DNA from: Xestospongia bergquistia
Lineage: Eukaryota > Porifera > Demospongiae > Haplosclerida > Petrosiidae
Direction: 5' to 3'
DNA length: 64,000 bases
Assembly (NCBI GenBank): GCA_963965975.1
Contig: OZ014418.1
Location: 570,501-634,500 of the forward strand
Shown here: piece by piece, positions 46,462 to 58,829 of the stretch
How the letters are laid out: every line of letters starts with the position of its first letter
Numbering within the stretch: position 1 is the stretch's first letter
The notes under the pieces: model-generated
The model's database searches: none
The model's input: only the letters and a program-made list of their open reading frames with translations
Told to the model about the DNA's origin: nothing
Translations under genes and position numbers: made by a program

Positions 46462-48392
46462 GGAGAGAGAGAGAGCAGTGATTATCATCATCTCATCATC
46501 ATATAACTAACTCAAATTCATTGGTTTGATTTATTTGTAGATTAAGTTGAAGTCTTCTATTAAACTGCAGTGTGGCTCCAATCATCTGGTAAATAAAATA
46601 CAATGTATGATATCTGTCCATCCATCTATTTGTAATTGTCTATCAATCTATACTAAATATCCATTGATCCATTTATAACTTACAGGATGGACATATACAA
46701 ATGTGTCATGTTTCTCTTGATCAGGAGGAAGATAAGGATCAATTTGATCTAATGTCTGCTCTGGATCAGCATCTAAAAACCGAGGTTTAGATCCATAAAC
46801 AGGAGCATTTGGTTTCTATGGTAACAGTCACATAACACTAGTGGGAAATTTACTGAACCTACCTGGATTACACCAAGATATATGAGACCATCAGGACACC
46901 AGGATCCCCAGCGAGCATTCTCTGGGTTAGTGAACGCACTCTTGAATACAGACTGTGGTAACATGTATTTGTAACTGTCTAATCCTTTCAGTTTAACTTT
47001 ATCTTTGTATTCCAAGGGAAATGAGCGCAAAACATCATCTACAAATCCTGTAAGATTGTCACCTTCCTTTAAGTTAGGACGAAACACCAATCCCTCTGTA
47101 CCATTAATTTTATTAGCAGACTCTCCAGGCCACACTCCTAAGTCTCGAAGTCCATCCCATTGCACAAACTCAGCTATTCTGTTAATATCACCAACTCCAG
47201 TATGTATAATACTGGGATAAGAGTCATTTATTGATGCATTCTGCTGGATGGAGATATAATTTGTTGGTAAGTTCATGTTAAATAAATGAAGAAGAAAATT
47301 GTTATGCAACTCTTGAATCAGAGCATCAGTATAATTGAAGACTAGGTCTTTTGCAGGTTGACAGATATATAATTTTGCACCAGATACATCAAAAATAGTT
47401 TTTATTAATGGAATACCAAGTATCCGTAACAAACCAGTTAGATTTAAAGCCAGATTTATAGCACCCTATATGAAGGGATATTCAAATGACAATCATATGA
47501 CAGTCATATGACATTGAAGAACAAAATTATTTCATATGTTCATTATAATGTATGGTAATCACATGATCAGTATTTTGTTATCACTTACAACCATTGGCAT
47601 ATTAACAGTACAAATAATATCATTTTCATTTCCTTGAGAAGTTTCTTCTGAGAAATGGTACGTTTTCAGTTGAGTATATTCCAACAGTGTCCTGTTCTTA
47701 GATAGATTAGAGTCATTGAAAAACTTATGACGGTATTCCCTATACTCAGAGAAATGATCAAGGAGTTAAGTATTGTTAAGAAACTATATAACTGAATATT
47801 GTTAATCAAATACATCATTGTATCTTTTACTATATTCTTAATTCTTCTTTGTATTTAACTTTGGTTTACATAAGTATTATTTATTGTCCATAAAAGGTAA
47901 TATTAGGATAATGGTGATAAACAGTTACCAGTTAAGGCTGTTAGTTAGACAAATCACAAGTTATTATATAAGACTATATTACAGTCCTATAATAGTCCCA
48001 AAAAGATACTCTTTAAGTTACAATAATTACTGTAACTTAAAGAGTATCTTTTTACCTGAAAGAATATGGACCAACTTCTTTAACTCTTGGACGTGCACCA
48101 TTTGCAAATTCTTCAGTATTAGTTAAATTATAAAAATATATATCTTTATATATTGGTACACTGGGATGTTGAAATTGTTCATAAGGGAGATGACCAGGTA
48201 CTATAGTCACTTTCTGAAGAGAAAAATCAAAGAAACAGTCATTTTAAAAGGACTTACTTCTTGTACTTGCTGGGCCAGTAGAGATGGATACAATAGAAAG
48301 ATAGTTACTGCAGCACCAGCTAACATCAATGAAGTTAAGAGACAACATGGAGTTAGAATGTACCAACACACTCTACGATTGCAACATCCCAT
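45787..48392 (-). CDS. CD36-family scavenger receptor, tandem copy 1
   Basis: About nine exons. The N-terminus MGCCNRRVCWYILTPCC followed by LMLAGAAVTIFLLYPSLL is a cytosolic tail and first membrane helix. The ectodomain has the family features VGPYSFR, YREYRHKFFND, AGVLNLAL-like GAINLALNLTGLL, CQPAKDLVFNYTDALI, FRPNLKEGDNLTGFV and SWCPDGLIYLGV, with several N-X-S/T sites. The second membrane helix spans the last intron: IIYGGFALL joins VAILVFCIGIYKIKRY, ending NGYEPIN. CD36/SCARB/LIMP-2 proteins bind lipids, lipoproteins or lysosomal cargo. The last intron is full of a 19-base minisatellite and an upstream intron has a GAGA tract. Confidence 0.9.
45886..46195. repeat. Minisatellite in last intron of CD36-like copy 1
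   Basis: About sixteen copies of ATGGACAGATGGTATATAA or its ACATAA variant, with a higher-order block repeated twice. On the - strand it stays open and would code for repeated YHLSIYVP-like text. However, it lies between a good donor (GTAAGT near 46224) and acceptor (TTTTTGGCAG near 45880) whose use restores the membrane helix. Copies 2 and 3 of the gene have only about two and four units. Confidence 0.9.
46434..46476. repeat. GA microsatellite, CD36-like copy 1 intron
   Basis: Interrupted (GA)n in the intron after the exon coding QLKGINGTIYFP. Expanded at the same place in copies 2 and 3. Confidence 0.9.
48000..48053 (-). other. 22-bp perfect hairpin abutting a 5' splice site
   Basis: Arms at 48000-48021 and 48032-48053 (AAAAAGATACTCTTTAAGTT plus AC against its complement) with a 10-base loop. 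In the CD36-like transcript the hairpin begins two bases after the GT of the intron following VGPYSFR. The same hairpin is at 51970-52021 and 58422-58475. Confidence 0.85.
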
Positions 48393-48479
48393 CTTAGTTA
48401 TGTTTACGCATTATAGTTGCTTGGATACCATTTATAGCATAAGAGGGTGGGGCAGGGAGCCACACCCATTAACTAGACA

Positions 48480-48860
48480 GCTGCTTGGTGAGCGAGTCTC
48501 CTCCGCCTTAGCTATTATGGGTCAATATGATGTAATATTCAGATTTGCTGACCACAAAGCAGAAAAATTCTTCTCTTGTCATGGATTTACTGATGATCTT
48601 ATTATAACAGCTAGATATAAGTATATTAGTATTTAGTCTGTTACCTTAACCATTTATTTGTTGTCAGACTATTAGGAGAACAGTACACTAATGGTCTACG
48701 TACCACCTTACTCTGGTAAGCTCCTACAATATTAAATAATTTAATGCTTCATTATTATTAGCTCAGACTGCAGGTTCACTTAAATCCATGGAAGCCATGA
48801 CCAACAATATCAAAAGCTGGTTAGTTGTGGATGTGGTTTTTCTATTAACTGTTAAGCCAT
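48480..48860 (+). pseudogene. GNAT acetyltransferase-like gene fragment 1
   Basis: From about 48503 the frame reads AIMGQYDVIFRFADHKAEKF then FSCHGFTDDLIITARYKY and a stop, a typical C-terminal end of a GNAT-fold domain. It closely matches 55926-56059. The N-terminal acetyl-CoA motif is absent. Exon-like pieces LLGEQYTNGLRTTLLW (48672-48716) and AQTAGSLKSMEAMTNNIKSW (48761-48821) follow. Exact family not identified. Confidence 0.5.
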
Positions 48861-49049
48861 TACTTAAAAGCTTTGAAAGGTTAGGGATTTGGGATTAATG
48901 TTATATCTCCAAATGGCAATGGTCTCTACAAAAGTGCAGCAGGTGTGGTCATCTAACTAAATCATATATTTATCCTTTATTATTGTTGATTTATTTCCTC
49001 ATCCTATTAATTCATTTCCTCATCCTATTAATATTTTCTTCCATATAAG

Positions 49050-49563
49050 GTAATATCTTGTCTGACACATGCATTATGTTTGGCACTAATGGACGCTGCT
49101 TTACCTCTAAAGACAACATTTTCATCATTGACATGTGTCTTCACAAATGACAAAGAAATGTTAACAGATCCTAACATAAAAGAAGAAGAGAACAGTGTCT
49201 CTATCCTCACTTACAAAGTAGATAGACAAGGATCATTGATCAGTTCACATTCAAAGGGAACTTTCAGTACAGAACAGGTACATGTACATTTATACGTACT
49301 TGTATTATATCATGACTATATTGTGCTAGATTTTTAAATACAATTTTATTGTACAATTAACTTATGAATTGTTAGGGTTGTCATGGTTACTTTGTTTAGT
49401 TTTTACAAGGACTAGCAGCTGCTGGTAGCACTGTCACAAACATGACAGATTTTTATAGGACAGCTATATCTCGTAAAATGTCTCGAGTAAGTTGTTTGTA
49501 TTTTACTTTATTATTTTATTGTCATTATAGATTAATGGAAAACCAGTTAAAATTGGAGAATAA
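49050..49563 (+). pseudogene. EXOSC5: EXOSC5 partial duplicate (exons 3-5)
   Basis: Exons 49050-49277, about 49400-49486 and about 49531-49563 match EXOSC5 exons 3-5 with a few replacements. Exons 1 and 2 are missing, so no start codon or N-terminal half of the RNase PH fold is available. Upstream sequence from about 48870 matches EXOSC5 intron 2. Confidence 0.9.
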
Positions 49564-49962
49564 AATAAGAGACAACACATATATTCATTAACAATATAAC
49601 TTTTGTTAATAAAATTTAACCACAGTATGTTATGATAAGATCATTATTGTTAAATTTATCTTAACATTTTTTAATGATATTATCATTGTTGGTTTATTGA
49701 TAAATTTTAAGACTGGAGAGTTGGAAGAAGTTATGTAACTGCTCAAAAACTCAGAATTCCAAAGCTTCAATAAGTAACTAGAATTGTCTTATGATGTATC
49801 TTGTCATAACTAAGTTAATTTGTCATTCATGAAAGTTGAAACAACAATAGATTACAGTTGAGAAAGTGGATACTACAGGTTTACATGTAATACAAATATT
49901 AGAGTTACCTGATAGTGTACCAGGTGGTAGGCAATAACAACAACATTTAATAAGATAATAAG

Positions 49963-50324
49963 TCAGTTAATAGGTTCATAACCATTTCTTGTACAATATC
50001 TTTTAATTTTAAAAATACCGAACAAGTAAACTAATATAGCAACTGCTGCCAAAAACACTACATAAATGGACAGATGATATATTAATGGACAGATATTTCC
50101 ATTGATAGAGATAACTTACACAATAGGGCAAAACCAGTATATATAATATCAGTTACTATCTGTAATTCTTTCAAACCATTCTTCATTAAAAGATCCTTAT
50201 AATCATCAGTAAGCTGAGTATTCTATTAAGATATTTAAAATATTTTATATTAGAATTATCATTGTACCTCATCAATGTATAATATAGGAAAGTAGATTGT
50301 ACCATTAATACCTTTAAGTTGTCT

Positions 50325-50403
<79 letters not shown>

Positions 50404-52361
50404 CAGTGATTATCATCACTTTGTCATCATAAAACTAACTCAAATTCATTGGTTTGATTTATTTGTAGATTAAGTTGAAGTCTTCTATGAAACTGCAGTG
50501 TGGCTCCGATCATCTGGTAAATAAAATACAATGTATGATATCTGTCCATCCATCTATTTGTAATTATCTATCAATCTATACTGAATATCCATTGATCCAT
50601 TTATAACTTACAGGATGGACATATACAAATGTGTCATGTTTCTCTCGATCAGGAGGAAGATAAGGATCAATTTGATCTGATGTCTGCTCTGGATCTGCAT
50701 CTAAAAACCGAGGTTTAGATCCATAAACAGGAGCATTTGGTTTCTATGGTAACAGTCACATAACATTAATGGTAATATTACTGGACCTACCTGGATTACA
50801 CCAAGATAAATGAGACCATCAGGACACCAGGATCCCCAGCGAGCATTCTCTGGGTTAGTGAATGCACTCTTGAATACAGACTGTGGTAACATGTATTGAT
50901 AACTGTCTAATCCTTTCAGTTTAACTTTATCAATGTATTCCAAGGGAAATGAGCGTAAAACATCATCTACAAATCCTGTAAGATTGTCACCTTCCTTTAA
51001 GTTAGGACGAAATACCAACCCCTCTGTGCCATTAATTTTATTAGCAGACTCTCCAGGCCACACTCCTAAGTCTTGAAGTCCATCCCATTGAACAAACTCA
51101 GCTATTCTGTTAATATCACCAACTCCAGTATGTATAATACTGGGATAAGAGTCATTTATTGATCCATTCTGCTGGATGGAAATATAATTTGTTGGTAAGT
51201 TCATTTTAAATGAACGAAGAAGAAAATTGCTATGTAACTCTTGAATTAGAGCATCAGTATAATTGAAGACTAGGTCTTTTGCAGGTTGACAGATATATAA
51301 TTTTGCACCAGTTACATCAAAAATAGTTTTTATTAATGGAATACCAAATTGCCGTAACAAACCAGTTAGATTTAAAGCCAGATTTATAGCACCCTATATG
51401 AAGGAATATTCAAATGACAATCATATGACAGTCATATGACATTGAAGAACAAAATTATTTGATATGATGCTCATTATAATGTATGGTAATCACATGATAA
51501 AGGTCATATAATCTAGTACTTTGTAATCACATGATCAGTATTTTGTAATCACTTACAACCATTGGCATATTAACAGTACAAATAATATCATTTTCATTTC
51601 CTTGAGAAGTTTCTTCTGAGAAATGGTACGTTTTCGATTGAGTATATTTCAACAGTGTCCTGTTCTTAGATAGATTAGAGTCATTGAAAAACTTATGACG
51701 GTATTCACTATACTCAGAGAAATGATCAAGGAGTTAAGTATTGTTAGCAAACCTATCTCTCTTAATATTGTTAATCAAATACATCATTGAATCTTTTACT
51801 ATATTCTTAATTCTTCTTTGTATTTAACTTTGGTTTACATAAGCATTATTTATTGTCCATAAAAGGTAATATTACGATAATGGTAATAAACAGTTACCAG
51901 TTAACGCTGTTAGTTAGACAAATCACAAGTTATTATATAAGACTATGTTATAGTCCTATAATAGTCCCCAAAAGATACTCTTTAAGTTACAATAATTACT
52001 GTAACTTAAAGAGTATCTTTTTACCTGAAAGAATATGGACCAACTTCTTTAACTCTTGGACGTGCACCATTTGCAAATTCTTCAGTATTAGTTAAATTAT
52101 AAAAATATATATCTTTATATATTGGTACACTGGGATGTTGAAATTGTTCAAAAGTGAGGTGACCAGGCACTATAGTCACTTTCTTAAGAGAAAAATCAAA
52201 GAAACAGTCATTTTAAAAGGACTTACTTCTTGTACTTGCTGGGCCAGTAGAGATGGATACAATAGAAAGATAGTTACTGCAGTACCAACTAACATCAATG
52301 AAGTTAAGAGACAACATGGAGTTAGGATATACCAACACACTCTACCACAGCTACATTTCAT
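49963..52361 (-). CDS. CD36-family scavenger receptor, tandem copy 2
   Basis: The same exon structure as copy 1. It starts at 52361 (MKCSCGRVCWYILTPCC, helix LMLVGTAVTIFLLYPSLL). The ectodomain exon 50780-51390 contains CQPAKDLVFNYTDALI and SWCPDGLIYLGV. The C-terminal helix is SVAILVYLFGIFKIKRY, ending NGYEPIN at 49963. Splice sites and frames are intact. It differs from copy 1 at scattered residues, e.g. a Cys-Ser change in the cytosolic N-terminus. One intron carries a 75-base (GA)n tract. Confidence 0.9.
50325..50399. repeat. GA microsatellite, CD36-like copy 2 intron
   Basis: A nearly pure (GA)n of about 37 repeats, the longest of the three equivalent tracts. Its reverse strand reads as a spurious poly Ser-Leu frame. 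Confidence 0.95.
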
Positions 52362-52599
52362 TTTAGTTATGTTGAAGTATCAGCCAGTTGGACAGCAACT
52401 AACGTAGGTGGGGTGTTAGCCACACCCACTAATTAGACGACTGATTGGAGGGATTTTATGTGGAGTGAAGAGTGTTATCCATGCACAAACTATATACGTG
52501 TATTCGTGGAATAAAATTATAGCCATGCTGTTTTACATAATATTACAGCCTCCTTGTATCACTAACACAGCTAGTAATTCCTATGTTAGTGGTGTCCTC

Positions 52600-53600
52600 C
52601 AGTGTCTGATAAACCACTCTATTTTTTTAGAATTCCTGTAATCAACCAGCAAACATGCATGTTGTGAATGTACAAAGTCAGGTATAATATTTTAAAGTTA
52701 AAAAAATTCAAATTAATGCAACCTTATGCTGTCACACAAGAGTATGTGTACTGAAGGTGTTACTAAACTTATACAGCATGTACAGGTATAGCAGTGGTAC
52801 AATAACACTTTGTCAGAATCTCTTGTTCAAACTCTATCAAGTAAAAAAGAAAAATACAATAAATATCAGAGCTTATTATTGAAAACAGATATATATGAAT
52901 CATTTGTTCCTGATAGATACCAAGATGTTCATGAGTATTATGTTCATGAGTATTATGTTCAACTAGTCAATAATTTAACTGAGTTACTTGATCCAAAGGT
53001 AAGGCCTTGTATCACATTTTAAAATGTTTATTATTGACTACAGGACAAAACAACTAGTAGAACAAAATTTTCTAATGACTGGATGGAAACAGGTTACAAT
53101 TCAGTAATATTTTTATCAGCTATCTGACCCTTTTTATCACAGTGACATGTAACAAATGCAATTACAGCAACAGTAAGACACAGACTAGTAGTGTGTGCTT
53201 GTATTGAAAATACATGTTAGTAATGATATTAAGAGTGATACTCAATATTATGTTGAACAGGGTGACAAGAAAATTCGCCTTCAGGACTTGATTTTTGATA
53301 AGTTAGATAATTCAGACAATATTCTATATTTGTGAAGGGTATGCACCTATAATCCTGTTATTTGACAAGATCAGTCATAGATTTCTCCCTAAGTTTAGTA
53401 TAATATTAATTTAGGTATGGAAGCTGTGGTGAATCTCTTCAGACTATTGATGTAACAAAACATGCCAACCTTTATGTATTCACATGACAAAGACTTCAAC
53501 ATCATTAGTCAAACATATTGTAACAAATAACATTTACGACATCAATTGTTATGTTTAATAGAACTGACTGTCCAGTTGTTCAAGTACAGGTATAAAACAT
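52600..53600 (+). other. Unidentified gene pieces
   Basis: Exon-like frames: SESLVQTLSSKKEKYNKYQS ... YESFVPDRYQDVHEYY (52813-52999, ending at GTAAGG), KTTSRTKFSNDWMETGY (53047-53094) and GDKKIRLQDLIFDKLDN (53261-53317). A 15-base direct duplication gives the doubled HEYYVHEYYV. I do not recognise the family. They may be upstream exons of the GNAT-like gene, now separated from it by the repeat at 53.75-55.14 kb. Coding status uncertain. Confidence 0.3.
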
Positions 53601-53749
53601 TAGATAAGATGTATGTAGCTAACACATACATCTGTATATTAACAATGTATGTATCGCATTCAGAAAACTACATTAAAAGGCACTGCCATTTATAAACTTG
53701 TGGGGATAGTGAAATATCAGAATAGACACTACTCTTCATTATACACTCC

Positions 53750-55140
53750 ACAGAAAACAATACTTAATAGTTCTATATCAGTAATACTAATGTATGTGCA
53801 AAATTGTATTTTGTACAATCAATCACCAGTAACATAGGTATATGTATAATTACGTATAATTGCCCCTTCTATTAAGAAAAATTTACTTTTTGATGACTAC
53901 TCCACCATGTTTCAAAGTCTTGTTGTAACTGAGGTGAATACTACAACTATACTATATGGTCAGTCTGAAGAAATGATTTCAGGTCATTCAAGTGTATACA
54001 GACATCATAATGGGAAAGGCATCAAACTACCAAAGATCAGGACATTGTCCCTTCACAAGATATGTGTACAATTGAGAAGTTAATATTAAAAGTACCTGAA
54101 GGACTTACACCTACTAAAGAGAGATAAAATGGAGCTTCACCTCTTTCCTTATCTCCACTTCCAGAAGGGAGCTGACCCCTGTCCCTTGTTGCTACTGATA
54201 ATATAGATTTATTATATCCAAAACCTGTTTGACTGGTATTTTTAACTTTGTCCTTATAACTTATTATTTATCTGGCTTCTCTTGATGTACCATTGCACTT
54301 TTTAAAAGCTTAAAAGTTATGCCACCACTTCTTATAAAATTGAGACATAAAATTATGAATGTCCATTTCTGTATTAACTGTTGTTATATAAACAGTCTTA
54401 GGTTGACCCTATATAATTAGCTAATTATAGCTATGACAAGGTAAGTCAATAGCCATTAATTGAAGAAAGTTATCCAAAGCTGGAGGACTTGAAGAACTAA
54501 AGGAGCTGTTATAAATTTAGATAACGAAGAATGTTTAGGTAATGATTTTTATTTTTTTAAGCCCTATAAAATTTAGATATGATAAAAATTATGATAATTA
54601 GTAATGTTGTTCTAGTTTGCTTAAGTAGAACTAATTTTCAACAGTCTTTTTAGTTCATCGATGATAGTAATCATATTCGGTACCGTTAATGAGATTCATA
54701 AGCGTACACAGAGCCGCCCCACAAGAGACTGAAGACAAAATCTGCAGTACATATAAAAGGAAATGAAAACCACCTTGGATAGGTTGTGTTGTGGGCCAGC
54801 GTTCTGCAATACATCAGACCTCTGAGATGGTTACCAGCATACTCTACGGAGTATCCGAAAGGCCGACTAGGATAGGGCTGGTAGTCTCCCTTTAAACGAG
54901 AAGAGGCTGGTGTATTTGTGGTTCCCGGTTCCTGAATGCGATATTCCCTAAGAGCTGGAATCCCGTACGGCTGGTTTTAAGTTAGGGCGATGCTCCAGCC
55001 AGGATTACCTCGCGAAGACGAGGGTTACCAAGCCAGGTGGCGGTCCCAGCTAGCAATAGCAGGGAATCCTGGAGCCTAAGTGGAAGCCTGAGTGGGTGAG
55101 CGAGTAGGAATCGTTTGGGCAACACAACATGTTTTTTTTT
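53750..55140. repeat. Long dispersed repeat, copy B
   Basis: Aligned with 7040-8510, same orientation. The AT-rich left part differs by a few percent and several indels, while the GC-rich right end is almost identical. Its right edge meets sequence shared with 9692-9915 as well. Confidence 0.7.
54676..55138 (+). ncRNA. GC-rich structured element, copy B
   Basis: The same as 8036-8498 apart from one substitution (ATACATCAG for ATGCATCAG, near 54811) and a slightly longer terminal T-run. The TATA-like TATAAAAGG near 54755, the tetraloop hairpins and the terminal GGGCAACACAACATG are all preserved. Confidence 0.55.
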
Positions 55141-55344
55141 ATTATTTTTAATAATAAATCTAACTTTATTTTAAACTACAAGAAATGTCAGTCAATCCAA
55201 AGTAAAGCTAATGCTAATGTGGCACTAAATAGCATAGTTGTCTGCTTGTGTCAGAATATTTGTTTTATTGTGCTAATTTCATATTACTAATGCAAAGTAT
55301 CATTGTCTCTTTTTTATGTTACAACAAATAAAAATCAATTAATT

Positions 55345-56059
55345 TTTTGTTGTTTAAAAGGTCATAGTGATGATGAAGTAAGAGAGAAAAGAGAGAGTTC
55401 TAATGGCTGGAGTCCTATCCGTGGTGTCTCCCCACACATCGATTCACGTAATCTCTTTCACTCCATGGCAGCTAACTCTCTATTCAGCTGCTTTCCAGAC
55501 ATGGAACTAGAAGCAATTTAACAAAACATTAAATATAATGATATAAAATGATAACAAGTAAGTAAGTAAGACATTAATTGGATGAACTTATTAATTATTT
55601 CTTTATTATAGGGCTGAGGAAGAGGAAGAGAGTGAAGAAGTAAAAACTTATGACAAAGAACGAGACAGATTTTTGACTCGAGTTAAAGAGAGAAGGAACA
55701 TGGATCCATTAGATTTTGCTTCAATTGGAATAGAAGATAGGTTGGTCAGTTCTATTACATTTATGAGGTTATCTAGGTATGGGTGTGTATCTGTTTGCCT
55801 ATATGTCCATTGATCTATTCATCTGTCCATTTGTAGTAAACCAGGTGAGTCATCAGTTCAAGTACTTCTATTAGCTGTTCGTCATCGTTGGAGAGGACTT
55901 AGGGATATTTCCTCCGTCTTAGCAAAGACCCAGCTATTGTGGGTCAATATGATGTAGTATTGACATTTGCTGACCACAAAGCAGAAAAGTTCTTCTCTCA
56001 TCATGGATTTACTGATGATCCTATTATAACAGCTAGATATAAGTACATTGGTATTTAGT
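55345..56059 (+). pseudogene. GNAT acetyltransferase-like gene, damaged
   Basis: Three exon-like pieces. The first codes for HSDDEVREKRESSNGWSPIR and DMELEAI (to 55520). The second codes for AEEEEESEEVKTYDKERDRF ... MDPLDFASIGIED (55614-55739). The third (55838-56059) begins KPGESSVQVLLLAVRHRWRG, which is the start of GNAT motif A. The frame is lost just where the acetyl-CoA-binding RGxGxG should be, and resumes one frame over as YFLRLSKDPAIVGQYDVV ... FADHKAEKFFSHHGFTDD, ending YKYIGI at 56059. A small deletion in the cofactor loop explains this. The part after motif A matches fragment 1 at 48.5 kb. Which GNAT family it belongs to is not clear. Confidence 0.5.
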
Positions 56060-56408
56060 CTGTCATCTTAACATTTTTATGATGCTACCATTGTTGGTTT
56101 ATTGCTAAATTTTAAGACTGGAGAGTTGGAAGAAGTTATGTAACTCCTCAAAAACTCAGAACTCAGAAGCTTCAATAAGTAATTAAATTGTTTTGTAATG
56201 TATCTTGTCACTTACTTTATGTTAGTTTATTACATTTATTGTTCAACAACAACAGAACTAGTATATTAATATATTAAAATTAATATATTAAAATTAACAA
56301 TGTGGACATTACTATTACATGTAATACAAACCAATTATATTAGAGTTGCCTGGCAGTGTACCAGGTGGTAAAAATGATTTTATAGACAACATTTAATAAA
56401 ATAACAAG

Positions 56409-56813
56409 TTATGTAATTGGTTTATAATTATTTCTTGTACAATATTTTATAATTTTATAAATACCAATGAAAGAAGAAACTAACATAGCAACTGCTGCCA
56501 AAAACACTACATAAATGGACAGATGGTATATAAATGGACAGATGGTACATAAATGGACAGATGGTATATAAATGGACAGATATTTCCATTGATAGAGATA
56601 ACTTACACAATAGGGCAAAACCACCATATATAATATCAGTTACTATCTGTAATTCTTTCAAACCATTCTTCATTAAAAGATCCTTATAATCATTAGTAAG
56701 TTGAGTATTCTATTAAGATATTTTAAAATATTTTATATTAGAATTATCATTGTACCTCATCAATGTATAATATAGGAAAGTAGATTGTACCATTAATACC
56801 TTTAAGTTGTCTG

Positions 56814-56884
<71 letters not shown>

Positions 56885-58814
56885 ATCATCTTGTTATCAC
56901 ATAACTAACTCAAATTCATTGGTTTGATTTATTTGTAGATTAAGTTGAAATCTTCCATGAAACTGCAGTGTGGCTCCGATCATCTGATAAATAAAATAAA
57001 ATGTATGATATCTGTCCATCCATCTATATATTTGTAATTCATCTATCAATCTATACTGAATATCCATTGATCCATTTATAACTTACAGGATGGACATATA
57101 CAAATGTGTCATGTTTCTCTCGATCAGGAGGAAGATAAGGATCAATTTGATCTGACGTCTGCTCTGGATCAGCATCTAAAAACCGAGGTTTAGATCCATA
57201 AACAGGAGCATTTGGTTTCTATGGTAACAGTCACATAACACTAGTGGTAATATATTACTGAACCAACCTGGAGTACACCTAGATAAATGAGACCATCGGG
57301 ACACCAGGATCCCCAGCGAGCATTCTCTGGGTTAGTGAAAGCACTCTTGAATACAGACTGTGGTAACATGTATTGATAACTGTCTAATCCTTTCAGTTTA
57401 ACTTTATCAATGTATTCCAAGGGAAATGAGCGCAAAACATCATCTACAAATGTTGTAAGATTGTCACCTTCCTTCAAGTTAGGACGAAATACCAATCCCT
57501 CTGTACCATTAATTTTATTAGCAGACTCTTCTGGCCACACTCCTAAGTCTTGAAGTCCATCCCATTGCACAAACTCAGCTATTCTGTTAATATCACCAAC
57601 TCCAGTATGTATAATACTGGGATAAGAGTCATTTATTGATGCATTCTGTTGAATAGAAATATAATTTGTTGGTAAGTTCATTTTAAATGAACGAAGAAGA
57701 AAATTGCTATGCAACTCTTGAATCAGAGCATCAGTATAATTGAAGACCAGGTCTTTTGCAGGTTGACAAATATATAATTTTGCACCAGTTTTGTTAAAAA
57801 TAGTTTTTATTAATCGAATACCAAGTTGCCGTAACAAACTAGTTAGATTTAAAGCCAGATTTATAGCACCCTATATGAAGGAATATTCAAATGACAATCA
57901 TATGACAGTCATATGACATTGAAGAACAAAATTATTTGATATGATGCTCATTATAATGTATGGTAATCACATGATAAAGGTCATGTAATCTAGTACTTTG
58001 TAATCACATGATCAGTATTTTGTAATCACTTACAACCATTGGCATATTAACAGTACAAATAATATCATTTTCATTTCCTTGAGAAGTTTCTTCTGAGAAA
58101 TGGTACGTTTTCAGTTGAGTATATTCCAACAGTGTCTTGTTCTTAGATAGATTAGAGTCATTGAAAAACTTATGGCGGTATTCACTATAGTCAATTATCA
58201 TTATCTAACCTCTCACTCTATCTATTTCTCTCTTTCAATGTTGATCAAAAATACAATATAAAATTCTCCTTTGTATTTAACTTTGGTTTACATAAGCATT
58301 ATTTATTGTCCATAAAAGGTAATCTTAGGATAATGATGATAAACAGTTACCAGTTAAGGTTGTTAGTTAGTCAAATCACAAGTTATTATACAGGATTATA
58401 TTATAGTCGTATAATAGTCCCAAAAAGAAACTCTTTAAGTTACAATAATTACTGTAACTTAAAGAGTATCTTTTTACCTGAAAGAATATGGACCAACTTC
58501 TTTAACTCTTGGACGTGCACCGTCTGCAAATTCTTCAGTATTAGTTAAATTATAAAAATATATATCTTTATATATTGGTACACTGGGATGTTGAAATTGT
58601 TCAAAAGGGAGATGGCCAGGTACTATAGTCACTTTCTGAAGAGAAAAATCAAAGAAACAGTCATTTTAAAAGGACTTACTACTTGTACTTGCTGGGCCAG
58701 TAGTGATGGATACAATAGAAAGATAGTTACTGCACCACCAACTAACATCAATGAAGTTAAGAGACAACATGGAGTTAGAATGTACCAACACACTCTACAA
58801 TTGCAACATTTCAT
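56409..58814 (-). CDS. CD36-family scavenger receptor, tandem copy 3
   Basis: It starts at 58814 (MKCCNCRVCWYILTPCC). The exons match copies 1 and 2, with the ectodomain exon at 57270-57870 (CQPAKDLVFNYTDALI, SWCPDGLIYLGV). The last exon gives VAMLVSSFIGIYKIIKY and ends NNYKPIT at 56409. Frames are open and splice sites intact. The last intron has about four minisatellite units and an upstream intron has a 64-base GA tract. Codon changes relative to copy 2 are mostly scattered. Confidence 0.9.
56816..56879. repeat. GA microsatellite, CD36-like copy 3 intron
   Basis: An uninterrupted (GA)n of about 32 repeats at the position equivalent to 46434 and 50325. Confidence 0.95.
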
Positions 58815-58829
58815 TCTAGTTATATTACA

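Noticed and set aside
50186-50419. Poly Ser-Leu frame
   Set aside because: Translation of a (GA)n microsatellite.
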